A stretch of 64,000 nucleotides of DNA, from contig NZ_FNUD01000002.1 of NCBI RefSeq assembly GCF_900106095.1, positions 3,431,501-3,495,500 of the forward strand, in the 5' to 3' direction. The translations under genes and the position numbers were made by a program. The notes beneath the pieces were generated by a model. It saw only the letters and a program-made list of their open reading frames with translations, was not told where the DNA came from and made no database searches. Origin of the DNA: Pseudomonas deceptionensis (GTDB lineage: Bacteria > Pseudomonadota > Gammaproteobacteria > Pseudomonadales > Pseudomonadaceae). This document shows positions 1 through 8,744 of the stretch, piece after piece. How positions within the stretch are numbered: the first letter of the stretch is position 1; the number at the start of each line of letters is the position of its first letter.

Positions 1-241
1 CACGGGGCTGCCAGTCGTCGAACGGCACGTGCATGGCCGTCACCACAGCGGCGGGCAAGGGCACCTTGGACTGGGCGATCATGGCCGAAATCTGCATGAA
101 TTTGACCCCGGCAATGATCGCGACAATCACCAGTACCACCCCGACCATGATAATCATCGGCCGCCACAGCCGGCGCTTGCGCGGGCCGCCCGGTGCGCTG
201 GCTCCGGATGGCGGGGGGGAGGCAGTCTTGACGTCAGCCAT
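1..241 (-). CDS. RND efflux periplasmic adaptor (membrane fusion protein), N-terminal part only
   Basis: The gene runs off the left edge, so only about 80 N-terminal residues are visible. They contain a Pro/Gly-rich cytoplasmic start, a basic stretch (RKRRLWR), one hydrophobic membrane segment at about residues 29-47, and then VVTAMHVPFDDWQP. The last segment resembles the start of the mature part of HlyD/MexA-family adaptors, which link an inner-membrane RND pump to an outer-membrane channel. The start at 241 is preceded by GAGGACACCC. The downstream gene encodes the matching outer-membrane factor 29 bp away, so this is the end of an RND efflux operon. Substrate cannot be told. Confidence 0.75.
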   Translation of the reverse strand, partial: MADVKTASPPPSGASAPGGPRKRRLWRPMIIMVGVVLVIVAIIAGVKFMQISAMIAQSKVPLPAAVVTAMHVPFDDWQPR

Positions 242-270
242 GGGTGTCCTCACTGTTTCAATGATTCAGC

Positions 271-1896
271 TCAGTCGAGCGGTGTCGCACCGGCCGGAGC
301 AGCCTTTCTGTGGGGCGGCATGATCTCTTGCCACGATGGCAGGCCAAAGCGGTCAGGGCTGCCGGCAGTGGCAGGGTCCACGTCGGTGCGGTTCCACCAG
401 CCACCCCCCAGTGCCTGGAAGAGGGCAGTGGTGTCGCTGTATCGGGCGGCCTGCGCCTTGACCCGCGCAAGCACGGTGTTTTGGTAGCTTTGCTGGGCCG
501 TGAGCAGGTTGATGTACGGCACCGCTCCGAGTCGGAACTGGGCTTGCACCAGGTCCAGGTTGGCCTGGGCGGACTGTTCAGCCGCGACCTGCTGGTTGAG
601 CGCTTCGGCATCGGCTTCCAGCGCCCGGAGCGCGTTGGCCACATCCTGGAACGCCGTGATCACGGTACCCCGATAACGGGCCGCCGACTCGTCATAGGCC
701 GCCACGGCGGCGCGTTTGCGATGTTCGAGTGCGCCGGCATCAAAGATCGGCTGGATGATCGAACCGGCCAGGCTCCAGACCCCGGTGCCCGCTGAAAACA
801 GTTTTGTGCCGCTCGCCGCCGTGGAGCCCAGGGCCCCGGTAATGCTGAATTGCGGCAGCTGATTGGCCACGGCCACGCCAATATCGGCGCTGGCCTGATG
901 CAGTTGAGCCTGGGCAGAACGCACATCCGGCCGCTGGCCGACGATGGCGGAGGGCAGGCTGACCGGCAGCTCCTGCGGCAGGTGCAGTGAGGCCAGGTTA
1001 AAGCGCTCGTCCCGATCCTGATTGGGGAACCGGCCCAGGTAGGCCATCAACTGGTTGCGGGTCTGGGCCAATTGCTTTTGCAGCGGGGGCAGGGTGGCAC
1101 GGGTTTGCGCCAGTGCGGTCTGCTGCGTGAGGACGTCGGTATCGGCGATGGCACCCAGTCGCCGCTGAGCCTGCAGGAGGTCAAGCTGGTCGCTCTGGAG
1201 CCGGATGATTTCTCCGGTGGCGGCCACCTGATCGCGCAAAGAGGCAAGGCTGACGGCCGTATTCACCACATTGGAGGTCAACGTGAGGTACGTCGCCTCC
1301 AGCTGGAAGCGTTCGTACTCGGCTTGCGCCGTGGTGGATTCGATTTGCCGGCGAGTGCCGCCGAACACGTCAGGGGCATAGGACACGCTCAGCGACGCGG
1401 AACTCACCGTGAGAATGGGCGACGTCGGCGCCCCCGTCGTGGCCCCCGATATTTTTTGGCGGGTTTTTGACACGTTGCCGTTTACCGAGGGGAACAGCGA
1501 CGCCTGGTCGGCATAGACCAATTCGTTGGCCTGGCGCAATGAGGCCTGGGCGGCCCCGACATCCGGGTTGGCCTGCAAGGCTTCCTTGACCAGGGCGTTC
1601 AGTGCCGGAGAGCGAAACAGCGTCCACCATTGCCCGGGGATATCCATCCCGGCGATCAGCCGCTGTGCCGCGCCGCCGGCCTCAATGTCTGCCCGGGCGG
1701 TGGTGGTGAGCTGTTCTCGTGAGTAGTCGGCATTGGCGGCCACATCGGGGCGTTCAAAGTCCGGCCCCACCGTACAGCCCGCCAAGGCAAGGCACAGCAG
1801 GCTCAGTGGAGTCAGGAGGTGTGGGGGTCGAAAAAGGGCACAGATACGCGTCATCCGTTGCGGTCCCGCGGCGCGCTGGCGAAGCTGCTCGTTCAT
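271..1896 (-). CDS. Outer-membrane efflux lipoprotein, NodT/OprM family
   Basis: A 541-residue TolC-like outer-membrane channel of the NodT lipoprotein subfamily. A signal peptide ends in the lipobox LALAGC with the lipidated cysteine near residue 41, followed by TVGPDFERP, the usual start of mature NodT/OprM proteins. Two outer-membrane efflux repeats follow, with typical pieces such as GQRPDVRSAQAQLHQASADIGVA and QSYQNTVLARVKAQAARYSDTTALFQALGGGWW near the end (given here as landmarks, not contiguous). It would form the trimeric exit duct for the adaptor and pump encoded by its upstream neighbours. An internal start (Met15, at 1854) is equally possible because both leave a full signal peptide. 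Substrate is unknown. Confidence 0.88.
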   Translation of the reverse strand: MNEQLRQRAAGPQRMTRICALFRPPHLLTPLSLLCLALAGCTVGPDFERPDVAANADYSREQLTTTARADIEAGGAAQRLIAGMDIPGQWWTLFRSPALNALVKEALQANPDVGAAQASLRQANELVYADQASLFPSVNGNVSKTRQKISGATTGAPTSPILTVSSASLSVSYAPDVFGGTRRQIESTTAQAEYERFQLEATYLTLTSNVVNTAVSLASLRDQVAATGEIIRLQSDQLDLLQAQRRLGAIADTDVLTQQTALAQTRATLPPLQKQLAQTRNQLMAYLGRFPNQDRDERFNLASLHLPQELPVSLPSAIVGQRPDVRSAQAQLHQASADIGVAVANQLPQFSITGALGSTAASGTKLFSAGTGVWSLAGSIIQPIFDAGALEHRKRAAVAAYDESAARYRGTVITAFQDVANALRALEADAEALNQQVAAEQSAQANLDLVQAQFRLGAVPYINLLTAQQSYQNTVLARVKAQAARYSDTTALFQALGGGWWNRTDVDPATAGSPDRFGLPSWQEIMPPHRKAAPAGATPLD

Positions 1897-1958
1897 ATTG
1901 GCCCTGATTAATCAGCCGGTTAACGCCTTTGTTGGGAAAAGAGCACCGGCTCATCAAA

Positions 1959-2071
1959 CCGCCCCCTGCAAAAGGGCGGGGTGACGGGTTTCAAGTCACG
2001 TGGAATAGGTGGGTTAACGTTAATTCAAGAGTGGGAAGACCGCCAATAGAGGGAATCTTTATTGGCCGGTC
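1959..2071. other. Intergenic inverted repeats between the efflux and mevalonate operons
   Basis: Two hairpin-forming repeats lie in the 231-bp gap. CCGCCC (1959-1964) pairs with GGGCGG (1974-1979). GACCGCCAATA (2038-2048) pairs with TATTGGCCGGTC (2060-2071) with one bulged base. Neither is followed by a clear T run on either strand. The second is placed about 60 bp beyond the end of the permease gene on its strand and could be its transcription terminator; this is a weak call. Confidence 0.3.
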
Positions 2072-2127
2072 GTGAGTAAGGCTTGTGGCTATTTCTTATA
2101 GGGATGCTGTGTTCATGCTGCGAGGCG

Positions 2128-3516
2128 TCATGTGTGCAGAAGGGCAACAAGGGCCGGAACCGTCAGAACGGCGGTGTAATAGCCCATGAACTGCACGCCA
2201 ATGTTGAAGCCCAGAAAACGTGAAAGGAACCCGCCCAGCAGGCCGATGGTGATGATCACCAGTAACCCCAGGAGGCCGCCTTCCCAGATGCCAATCACCA
2301 GGATGAGCCCGACAAAGGTCGAGATCACGGCTTCGTGGCTGATGTTGCGCGACACATAGGACGCTGCACGGTGTGCGTAATTCATGGTGAACGGGTAAGC
2401 GATCAGAATGGCGATGATCACTGCCAGCATGCCGTACCCAAGAAATTCCCAGGTGCTGAGCAGGGAGTGCAAGTTGTGTACCTGGCCGGTTGCCGTGTCG
2501 ACGCTAAAGCGCGGAGGCGCATTGAACAGCGGCGCTGCCGGGCCCGCGGCGACCGGGCTGAGTGGCAGGCCGAAAGCGATCAGCGGGATCAGCGCTTCGG
2601 CCAGGTAGGTCGACTCTGTGACCCCGTTACGGGCCGTGATGACGGTGGTCAGCCGGTGGTACACATGCTTGACCCTTGAGCCGACGAGCTCGCCCATGAT
2701 GACAGTCATGGCAACCGGGCTGAACACAAAGGTCGCGCTGGAGATGACGGCGGTGATGGCCGTCCACATGCTCTGTTTGCTATCCAGTACTTTCAGCGGG
2801 TTGGGGAAAAAACCACCCCAGCTTTTTACGTCGGGCGAGAGTGAAAAAGTGCGCACTTGCTGGCGGCGCATGGTTTCTCGCTCGGCCGGGGCCAGCATGG
2901 AAAACAGAGCTGCGATCAGCGGGCCGATGGCGATGCCCAGAAAGTAACTGACACTGAGCTTGACCCCATACTGCCCGGTGATGCTTTGCAGGCCGACAAT
3001 CACCAGGACGAAGGGAATCAGTGTCAGTACGGCCGCCAGGCGACCTTTGGAAAACCATGCAATGGCGATCGCCGCCAGCAGGAAAACCCAAGGCGCCGCG
3101 TGTTTGATCATGTCTGCGAACGGCGCGAGCATGACGGCGAACAAAACAGCCATCGGAACCGCAATCAGCGCGGCAATCACCGCCCCCGAAATCATTTTGC
3201 GCAGGGCAATGTGCGGGACGCCCAGATTGCGCAGGAAGTTGGCTTCACGCATAAGGGGCGTGGCCATGGTGTCGCCAGGGATTCCCAGGAGGGCCGTCGG
3301 TACGGCATGGGTCATGTGTTTGGCCACGGCACCTGCCAGGAAAAAGGTCAGCACGCCTGCCGCAGGCACGCCCAGCAGCACCACCAGCAAGGTTAACGGG
3401 GCGAGCGTAGTCGTTTCATCGCTGCCCGAGATGAGTCCGATACCGGCAAAAATGACGGCCCCCAGAAAACCCATGCCCGCCGCGATCAGTATCTGGTCCA
3501 GGAGAGGTTCGATCAT
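2128..3516 (-). CDS. TctA-family permease, probable mevalonate uptake subunit
   Basis: A 462-residue polytopic membrane protein of the tripartite tricarboxylate transporter large subunit (TctA) type. The conserved GIPGDTMATPLM segment lies in the N-terminal third, and repeated long hydrophobic stretches suggest about ten or more membrane segments. Its start overlaps the stop of the small membrane gene by 4 bp (ATGA), so the two are translationally coupled. They sit last in the operon with HMG-CoA reductase and lyase, which makes an organic-acid substrate such as mevalonate the obvious candidate. No periplasmic binding protein (TctC) is encoded nearby, which is unusual for this family. The substrate is inferred from context only. 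Confidence 0.78.
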   Translation of the reverse strand: MIEPLLDQILIAAGMGFLGAVIFAGIGLISGSDETTTLAPLTLLVVLLGVPAAGVLTFFLAGAVAKHMTHAVPTALLGIPGDTMATPLMREANFLRNLGVPHIALRKMISGAVIAALIAVPMAVLFAVMLAPFADMIKHAAPWVFLLAAIAIAWFSKGRLAAVLTLIPFVLVIVGLQSITGQYGVKLSVSYFLGIAIGPLIAALFSMLAPAERETMRRQQVRTFSLSPDVKSWGGFFPNPLKVLDSKQSMWTAITAVISSATFVFSPVAMTVIMGELVGSRVKHVYHRLTTVITARNGVTESTYLAEALIPLIAFGLPLSPVAAGPAAPLFNAPPRFSVDTATGQVHNLHSLLSTWEFLGYGMLAVIIAILIAYPFTMNYAHRAASYVSRNISHEAVISTFVGLILVIGIWEGGLLGLLVIITIGLLGGFLSRFLGFNIGVQFMGYYTAVLTVPALVALLHT

Positions 3517-3980
3517 GACCGGCCACCCTCGATGCTTGTTGCGCTGACCGTCTTGACCGGGGGCTCGTCGGGGCTCGTGTGAAGACCTTTGTCATACTCA
3601 GCGAAAAGATCATAAAGATCCATTTCACGCAGCTCCGCAATCGTGGCGGGCGGCAGGTCCGCCAGGCTCCCCAGGGGGCCATATTCGTTCTGCAACTCGA
3701 TCAGGATTTTTGAACGCCAGGCCGGATCTGCCAGGTGCTCCACGACGTTGCGCTTGGGTTTGAACAGCGTGGCACTGATGGCGCCGCCTGCCAGGCAACC
3801 CACAATCCCCACCAGCATCGCGTAGGCACGTGCCATCTGCGCGTCGGCTACCCAGCCCACGAGCAGTTGCCGGGCTATGAAGTACGCGCCGAGGCTGACG
3901 ATTGCGCCAATGCAAATGGCGTAAATCAGGTGACGACCGTCGACCGTGTCGCCCCATACTTCAAACAGTTCGGGTTTCAT
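3513..3980 (-). CDS. Small two-helix membrane protein partnered with the TctA-type permease
   Basis: A 155-residue protein with two hydrophobic segments (about residues 18-36 and 48-66) and a charged C-terminal half. It occupies the place of the TctB small subunit of tripartite tricarboxylate transporters, but it has two apparent membrane spans instead of the usual four, so it may be a distinct partner. A start at 3980 is chosen because GGGAG lies eight bases upstream. The reading frame is open further back to 4136, but that would overlap the lyase gene. It is four-base-coupled to the permease. Function is inferred from position only. Confidence 0.65.
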   Translation of the reverse strand: MKPELFEVWGDTVDGRHLIYAICIGAIVSLGAYFIARQLLVGWVADAQMARAYAMLVGIVGCLAGGAISATLFKPKRNVVEHLADPAWRSKILIELQNEYGPLGSLADLPPATIAELREMDLYDLFAEYDKGLHTSPDEPPVKTVSATSIEGGRS

Positions 3981-4038
3981 AAAGGTTCTCCCACTGCCCC
4001 TGAGGGCTTTTATTGTTATGAAGGTGAAGAGATGCGGT

Positions 4039-4962
4039 TTAACTGGGTTGTAAACGACCACGTTTCGCAAGCAGAGCGCGGGAGACTCTGGACGCTGTTT
4101 CCCGGCCGAGTTGAGCATTGATGAACTCACCGACATCGATCAGCGCATCAAGATCGACGCCATGTGTCATCCCCAGGCCGTTCAGCAGGTAAATCACATC
4201 TTCAGTGGCCACATTGCCTGTGGCGCCCGGCGAATACGGGCAGCCTCCCAGGCCGGCAACCGAGCTGTCAAAAATCCGTACATCCGCTTCCAGCGCAGCA
4301 TGGATATTGGCGATTGCCATGCCATAGGTGTCATGGAAGTGTCCGGCGAGAGCGCTGACGGGTACAACCTGGCGACAGGCATCGATCAACGATTTCGTCG
4401 CTGCGGGTGTTCCCGAACCCAGGGTGTCGCCCAGACTGATCTCATGGCAGCCCATTGCAAACAGCGATGCGCTGACTGCCGCGACGGCCTCAGGTTTGAC
4501 GTAGCCCGTAAAGGGGCAACCCATGACACACGACACGTAGCCTCTGACCCTCACACCGGCATCGCGGGCAAGCACCATGACGTCCTGATAGCGGGCCAGG
4601 CTTTGCGCAATAGAACAGTTGATGTTCTTTTGTGAGAACGCTTCGGAGGCTGCGGCGAATACGGCGACCTCCCGGCAACCTGCTGCCATTGCGGCTTCCA
4701 GACCTTTCACGTTGGGTACAAGTGCAGTCCAGGTGACGCCGGGGCGAACGCTGAGCGCTTTGAGCACGTCGTCAGATCCCGCCATCTGCGGCACCCAGCG
4801 CGGTGAAACAAATGCTCCGGCCTCCAGCGTGCGCAAGCCTGTGTCAGCCAGCATTTCCAGCAGCTGCACCCTGATCTGCGGGTGTAATGTCCGCTTTTCG
4901 TTCTGCAAGCCGTCCCTCGCACCCACCTCAACCAGACGCACATGATTGTCAGCCATGATCAT
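4039..4962 (-). CDS. mvaB: Hydroxymethylglutaryl-CoA lyase
   Basis: A 307-residue TIM-barrel HMG-CoA lyase that cleaves HMG-CoA to acetyl-CoA and acetoacetate. The family signature is seen from the N-terminus (VEVGARDGLQNEK, with the catalytic Arg at about 16) to the metal-binding HFHDTYG and the active-site loop GLGGCPYSPGATGN, whose cysteine is residue 241 here. The ATG at 4962 overlaps the reductase stop codon (TAATG), so the two genes are coupled; a start at 4956 is also possible. The mvaA-mvaB order is that of the P. mevalonii mevalonate catabolic operon. The pathway imports mevalonate, oxidises it to HMG-CoA and cleaves that for carbon. Confidence 0.95.
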   Translation of the reverse strand: MIMADNHVRLVEVGARDGLQNEKRTLHPQIRVQLLEMLADTGLRTLEAGAFVSPRWVPQMAGSDDVLKALSVRPGVTWTALVPNVKGLEAAMAAGCREVAVFAAASEAFSQKNINCSIAQSLARYQDVMVLARDAGVRVRGYVSCVMGCPFTGYVKPEAVAAVSASLFAMGCHEISLGDTLGSGTPAATKSLIDACRQVVPVSALAGHFHDTYGMAIANIHAALEADVRIFDSSVAGLGGCPYSPGATGNVATEDVIYLLNGLGMTHGVDLDALIDVGEFINAQLGRETASRVSRALLAKRGRLQPS

Positions 4963-6248
4963 TACTGCGCACGCTTTTGTTCAAGCAGTTCAGCCGCTTT
5001 GTCTGAGCGCACATCACGGGATTCGACCATCTGTGTGACCAGCCAGTTGACTTCCTCACCCCTGGCGCCCGCCGAAAGAGCAATGTTGCGTGCGTGCAGG
5101 GCCATGTGACCCCGCTGGATGCCTTCGGTGGACAGCGCACGCAGCGCGCCCAGATTTTGTGCAAGCCCGACCGCCACCGCAATTTCAGCGAGTTCCTGCG
5201 CCGTCTTCACACCCAGGATGCGCAACGACAGTTGAGCCAGCGGGTGAGTCCGGGTAGCGCCGCCGACCAGTCCGACCGGCATGGGCATTTCCAGTGTTCC
5301 CACCAGATGGCCCTTGCTGTCTTTTTCCCAGGTGGTCAGGGAGCCGTAATGCCCGTTGCGGCAGGCATAGGCGTGTGCACCGGCTTCCACCGCACGCCAG
5401 TCGTTGCCCGTGGCGACGATCAGCGGGTCGATACCGTTCATGATGCCTTTGTTGTGGGTGGCTGCACGGTAGGGGTCGACCACAGCAAAGTTGTAAGCGT
5501 CGAGGATCCCTTCAATGACATCCTCGCCTTTGTAGCTTGTGGTGGTGAGCAGTTCAGGCGCGATGCGGATCTGGGCGCGGGCAAGGCGCAGATCGGCCAG
5601 GTTGGACAGGATGCGCAGTCGAACCTTGCCCCCCGTAATCTCTTCCATCAACGGGGCCACGGCTTCAGCCATGGTGTTCACGGTGTTGGCACCCATGGCA
5701 TCGCGCACGTCCACGATAAGGTGCGCAACCAGCATCGGGCCGCGAGGGCTCTGGGCGAAGGTGTGTACTTCAATGTCGCGGCAACCGCCGCCTAGCTGGT
5801 TAAGCAGTTGATCCTTGCGATTGGCGAGTTCGATGATTTCGTCCTTGCGGCGCAAAAGGCTCAGGCGGGCATTGAAAGGGTCTTCGATGTCGACAATCTG
5901 CACCTGGGCCCGCATGAGCGGCAACGAGCTGGAAGTCTGGAAACCGCCAGCTTCGCGTGCCAGTTTGGCCATGAACGAAGCGGCGGCGACGACCGAAGGT
6001 TCTTCAACGACCAGCGGCACGATGACGTCGCGGCCATTAATCTGGAAGTTGCTGGCGACGGCGTACGGCAATTCGAACTTGCCGATGACGTTCTCGATCA
6101 TGCCATCGGCAATTTCCAGGGGGAGGGCGCCGGCATCGCGTAGCAGGGCGACATCACCTTCTGGCAGCTCAAGCAGCTCTTGCAAATGCCCCAAACGCTC
6201 GGCGGGCGACATGCTGCGGAACATGGGGAGGCGGGAGTCGATACTCAT
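4962..6248 (-). CDS. mvaA: Degradative (class II) HMG-CoA reductase
   Basis: A 428-residue class II HMG-CoA reductase, the same length as the P. mevalonii enzyme as I recall it and alike along its whole length. In P. mevalonii this enzyme works in the oxidative direction (mevalonate + CoA to HMG-CoA) with NAD. The known catalytic residues fall at the same numbers: Glu83 (VVEEPS), Lys267 (THNKGIMNG), Asp283 ([12 protein letters not shown]) and His381 ([12 protein letters not shown]). Family signatures [10 protein letters not shown] and [10 protein letters not shown] are present. It is first in the operon, directly opposite the MocR-type regulator gene, so mevalonate catabolism is the likely role rather than isoprenoid synthesis. 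Confidence 0.97.
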   Translation of the reverse strand: MSIDSRLPMFRSMSPAERLGHLQELLELPEGDVALLRDAGALPLEIADGMIENVIGKFELPYAVASNFQINGRDVIVPLVVEEPSVVAAASFMAKLAREAGGFQTSSSLPLMRAQVQIVDIEDPFNARLSLLRRKDEIIELANRKDQLLNQLGGGCRDIEVHTFAQSPRGPMLVAHLIVDVRDAMGANTVNTMAEAVAPLMEEITGGKVRLRILSNLADLRLARAQIRIAPELLTTTSYKGEDVIEGILDAYNFAVVDPYRAATHNKGIMNGIDPLIVATGNDWRAVEAGAHAYACRNGHYGSLTTWEKDSKGHLVGTLEMPMPVGLVGGATRTHPLAQLSLRILGVKTAQELAEIAVAVGLAQNLGALRALSTEGIQRGHMALHARNIALSAGARGEEVNWLVTQMVESRDVRSDKAAELLEQKRAQ

Positions 6249-6318
6249 GGGGAGGGTTCTCGTGCAGTTATTGTTGTTGAGTTGCCGTCACCCTATTCGC
6301 ATGTGTCTTAGTTAAAAA

Positions 6319-6353
6319 GGTACAGTTTGGACAGACAGTACCTAAGCTGTACC
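6319..6353. promoter_or_regulatory. Candidate operator for the MocR-type regulator in the mva divergent promoter
   Basis: GGTACAG (6319-6325) and CTGTACC (6347-6353) are perfect 7-bp inverted arms. A third, near-identical direct copy CAGTACC lies at 6336-6342, 11 bp or one helical turn before the last arm. The set lies in the 137-bp gap between mvaA and the divergent regulator gene. Repeated half-sites of mixed orientation are known for MocR regulators such as PdxR. That this protein binds here is inferred. Confidence 0.5.
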
Positions 6354-6385
6354 CTCTGCAATTATTTCATTCAGGAATCCATGCG

Positions 6386-7756
6386 ATGGTGCGACAGACG
6401 CTTGCCCAGCAACTGACGGCATCACTGGTCGAGCAGATTGGCAACGGCACGTACCGGGTGGGAGACCGCCTGCCTTCACTGCGCGAGTGCATGCGCCTGT
6501 TTGGTTATTCGAAAAATACCGTGATCAACGCTTACGAGGCGCTGGCTTCCCAGGGGCTCGTTGAGGCGCGCCACGGGCAGGGTTTCTTCGTCAAACAGGG
6601 CGCTCCGATCAGCAGCGAGCCGGAAGAACCACAGCCATTCACCCGTGCGATGGACACCATCTGGCTCATGCGTCAGCAGTTTGTGCGTGAGCCCGGGCAC
6701 TCGCCACTCGGTGAAGGTTTCCCGCCCGTTGAGTGGTTGATGGATTTGCGGCTGGACAAGTTCACGCGGCAGATCATGCGTATCGGCGTCACGACGCTGT
6801 TCCGGTACGGCAATCGGCTGGGGAATGCGGCGCTTCGTCAGCACCTGGTGCAGAAACTGGCCAGCTATTCGATTACGGCCAGTGCTCGCCAGATCGTAAC
6901 CACCCATGGCGCCAATCACGCGCTGGACCTGATCATCCGTCGCTTCATTGCCCCTGGAGATTACGTGTGTGTCGAGGACCCGGGCTATTACCCGTTATTC
7001 GGCAAGCTGCAACTGCAAGGCGCGCGGATGCTGTCCGTGCCCAGATTGCCGGATGGCCCGGACATGGAAGTACTCGAACAGCATCTTCTTCTGCACAAGC
7101 CCAAGTTGTTTTTCATTCAGTCAGTGGGGCACAACCCGACGGGCTCCGACATTTCACCCGGTAAGGCTCATCGGCTGGTTCAGTTGGCGCAAGAACACAA
7201 CTTTATCCTGGTGGACGACGACGCTTTGGCAGACTTCAAACCGGCATCGGCAATCAAGGTCTCTGCGCTGGATCAGTTGAAGTGTTCACTGTACGTGGGC
7301 AGCTTTTCCAAATCTGTTTCTGCGGCATTGAGGGTGGGGTTTATCGCCGGCAGCAAAGACGTCATCGATGAACTGGGTGACCTGAAGATGCTGCTGCATA
7401 CCAGCACATCGGAGCTTTGTGAGCGAACCGTGGATGTCATCCTGACGGAGGGGCATTTCCTGCGGCATTTGATCCGCCTTCAAGAACGGCTGAAAGCGGC
7501 CACCGCGGCGGGTTTGCAGATGCTGGATGAGATTGGGGCCGAGGTATTTGTGCGTCCGGAGCAAAGCCTTTATCTGTGGGCCAGATTCCCCCACATCGAC
7601 GACGCCAGGGAGCTGACGCGACAGCTGCTGCCAAAGGGTTTCATGATTGCCCCCGGGCACATTTTTTCACCGGAGCAGTCGCGCGTGAATCCATGGACGA
7701 GATTGAATGTCGCGTACCTGAACGATCCGCTGCTCAAGGCCGTACTGAGGGGCTGA
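6386..7756 (+). CDS. MocR-family regulator (GntR helix-turn-helix fused to aminotransferase-like domain)
   Basis: A 456-residue MocR/PdxR-type transcription factor. The N-terminal winged helix of the GntR type (about residues 1-70) includes RVGDRLPSLRECMRLFGYSKNTV. It is followed by a fold-type I aminotransferase-like domain with VEDPGYYP, HNPTGSDIS, VDDDALADF and the PLP-lysine motif SFSKSVSA, with Lys309 the likely cofactor attachment site. AGGAA lies upstream of the ATG. It is transcribed away from mvaA with 137 bp between, so it probably controls the mevalonate operon, although most MocR proteins are tied to amino-compound or B6 metabolism. The regulator of mevalonate use in P. mevalonii is called MvaR; whether this is its counterpart is not known to me. 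Confidence 0.85.
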   Translation: MVRQTLAQQLTASLVEQIGNGTYRVGDRLPSLRECMRLFGYSKNTVINAYEALASQGLVEARHGQGFFVKQGAPISSEPEEPQPFTRAMDTIWLMRQQFVREPGHSPLGEGFPPVEWLMDLRLDKFTRQIMRIGVTTLFRYGNRLGNAALRQHLVQKLASYSITASARQIVTTHGANHALDLIIRRFIAPGDYVCVEDPGYYPLFGKLQLQGARMLSVPRLPDGPDMEVLEQHLLLHKPKLFFIQSVGHNPTGSDISPGKAHRLVQLAQEHNFILVDDDALADFKPASAIKVSALDQLKCSLYVGSFSKSVSAALRVGFIAGSKDVIDELGDLKMLLHTSTSELCERTVDVILTEGHFLRHLIRLQERLKAATAAGLQMLDEIGAEVFVRPEQSLYLWARFPHIDDARELTRQLLPKGFMIAPGHIFSPEQSRVNPWTRLNVAYLNDPLLKAVLRG

Positions 7757-7909
7757 AAGGGCCGGGAAGCAGGCCATAGGGGAGCCGGTGTCCAGATATG
7801 GACCTGACTCAGTCCTCGCACACGCTATCATGGGGCGTTTAGCTGATGGATCAGCGCGTACGCTCGAAATCTTCCGCCATCACTTATGTTTAATCGTTGA
7901 GGAAGCAAG

Positions 7910-8554
7910 ATGCTATTGCGGGATTTGAACCGTCCGTTGTTTGTGTCACTGGATGGCCCCAAGGGAACCGGCAAAACCACACTTTTGGAGGCCATTACGA
8001 AAGTACTGAGGGCTGACAACAAGAAGGTGATCCGGCTTTGCGAGAGAAACAACGATCCCAGCAGGGCTGAAACAATGGCCCTGGTTCACGAACTCGTCAG
8101 AAATCCCGGCCGGGACCTGGAATTGCGGGTTTGTGAGCGCCTTGCTGACAGCCGTAGCTGGATTTCCCGTCACGTACTGACTGAACAGCCAACGGACAGC
8201 ATCATCCTGATCGATCGCTGGTATCCGTCGGATGCCGCGTTTCGCCGGACAGTCCCGTTTGCAGAGATCCTGCGGTTGAACATTGATCGAAACGTGCGAG
8301 TACCGGACCTGCACGTTGGGGTTGTCACCGCCCCTGAAATTTCATGGGCGAGGGCAGCAGCACGATCGCGCGGGCTGGGCAGTACGGTGATCCATAAACT
8401 GGAAGAACATGTCGCTTGTACCCGGGCGTTCGAGCGAGCGACTGCAGATCACGGCTGGGTTTTATGCCGTAACGAAGGCACGATCGAAGACGCAACGATG
8501 CAGGTGGTATCCGAGATTAATCAATTGATCTCTGCCACGGCACACATGCCATAG
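7910..8554 (+). CDS. Thymidylate-kinase-like P-loop protein, role unknown
   Basis: A 214-residue P-loop protein resembling thymidylate or deoxynucleoside kinases. Walker A is GPKGTGKTT at about residues 18-26 after SLDG, and a DR-type motif (LIDRWYPSDAAFR) in the middle resembles the DRY/DRF motif of dTMP kinases. A normal tmk would have an SS(Y/L)AYQ region and a different C-terminus, so it is unlikely to be the housekeeping enzyme. GAGGAAGCAAG before the ATG gives a good ribosome site. It stands alone: the neighbours are the MocR gene (153 bp away) and a convergent REC-EAL gene. Substrate is unknown. Confidence 0.6.
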   Translation: MLLRDLNRPLFVSLDGPKGTGKTTLLEAITKVLRADNKKVIRLCERNNDPSRAETMALVHELVRNPGRDLELRVCERLADSRSWISRHVLTEQPTDSIILIDRWYPSDAAFRRTVPFAEILRLNIDRNVRVPDLHVGVVTAPEISWARAAARSRGLGSTVIHKLEEHVACTRAFERATADHGWVLCRNEGTIEDATMQVVSEINQLISATAHMP

Positions 8555-8744
8555 CGCAGTGCGGGTTTGCAGGCAGTAGTGAAAAACTGGAACTGGACTC
8601 TGGGCTGATGCTTTCCACGGTGCCGTGGCAAGTGACACCGAGGCAGGTCTCGACCTCAATGGTTGCGCCCTGGCCTGCGTGAGCGTTTGTTAGCCCGGTT
8701 TCAACACCTTTACACCTAAACAGTGAATCGGCTTTGCACAGGCT

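Noticed and set aside
3981..4136. An N-terminal extension of the small transporter protein back to 4136
   Set aside because: It would overlap mvaB, and a good ribosome site supports the start at 3980.
8615..8628. CCACGGTGCCGTGG palindrome after the kinase gene
   Set aside because: Short stem without a T run; not distinguishable from chance in GC-rich DNA.
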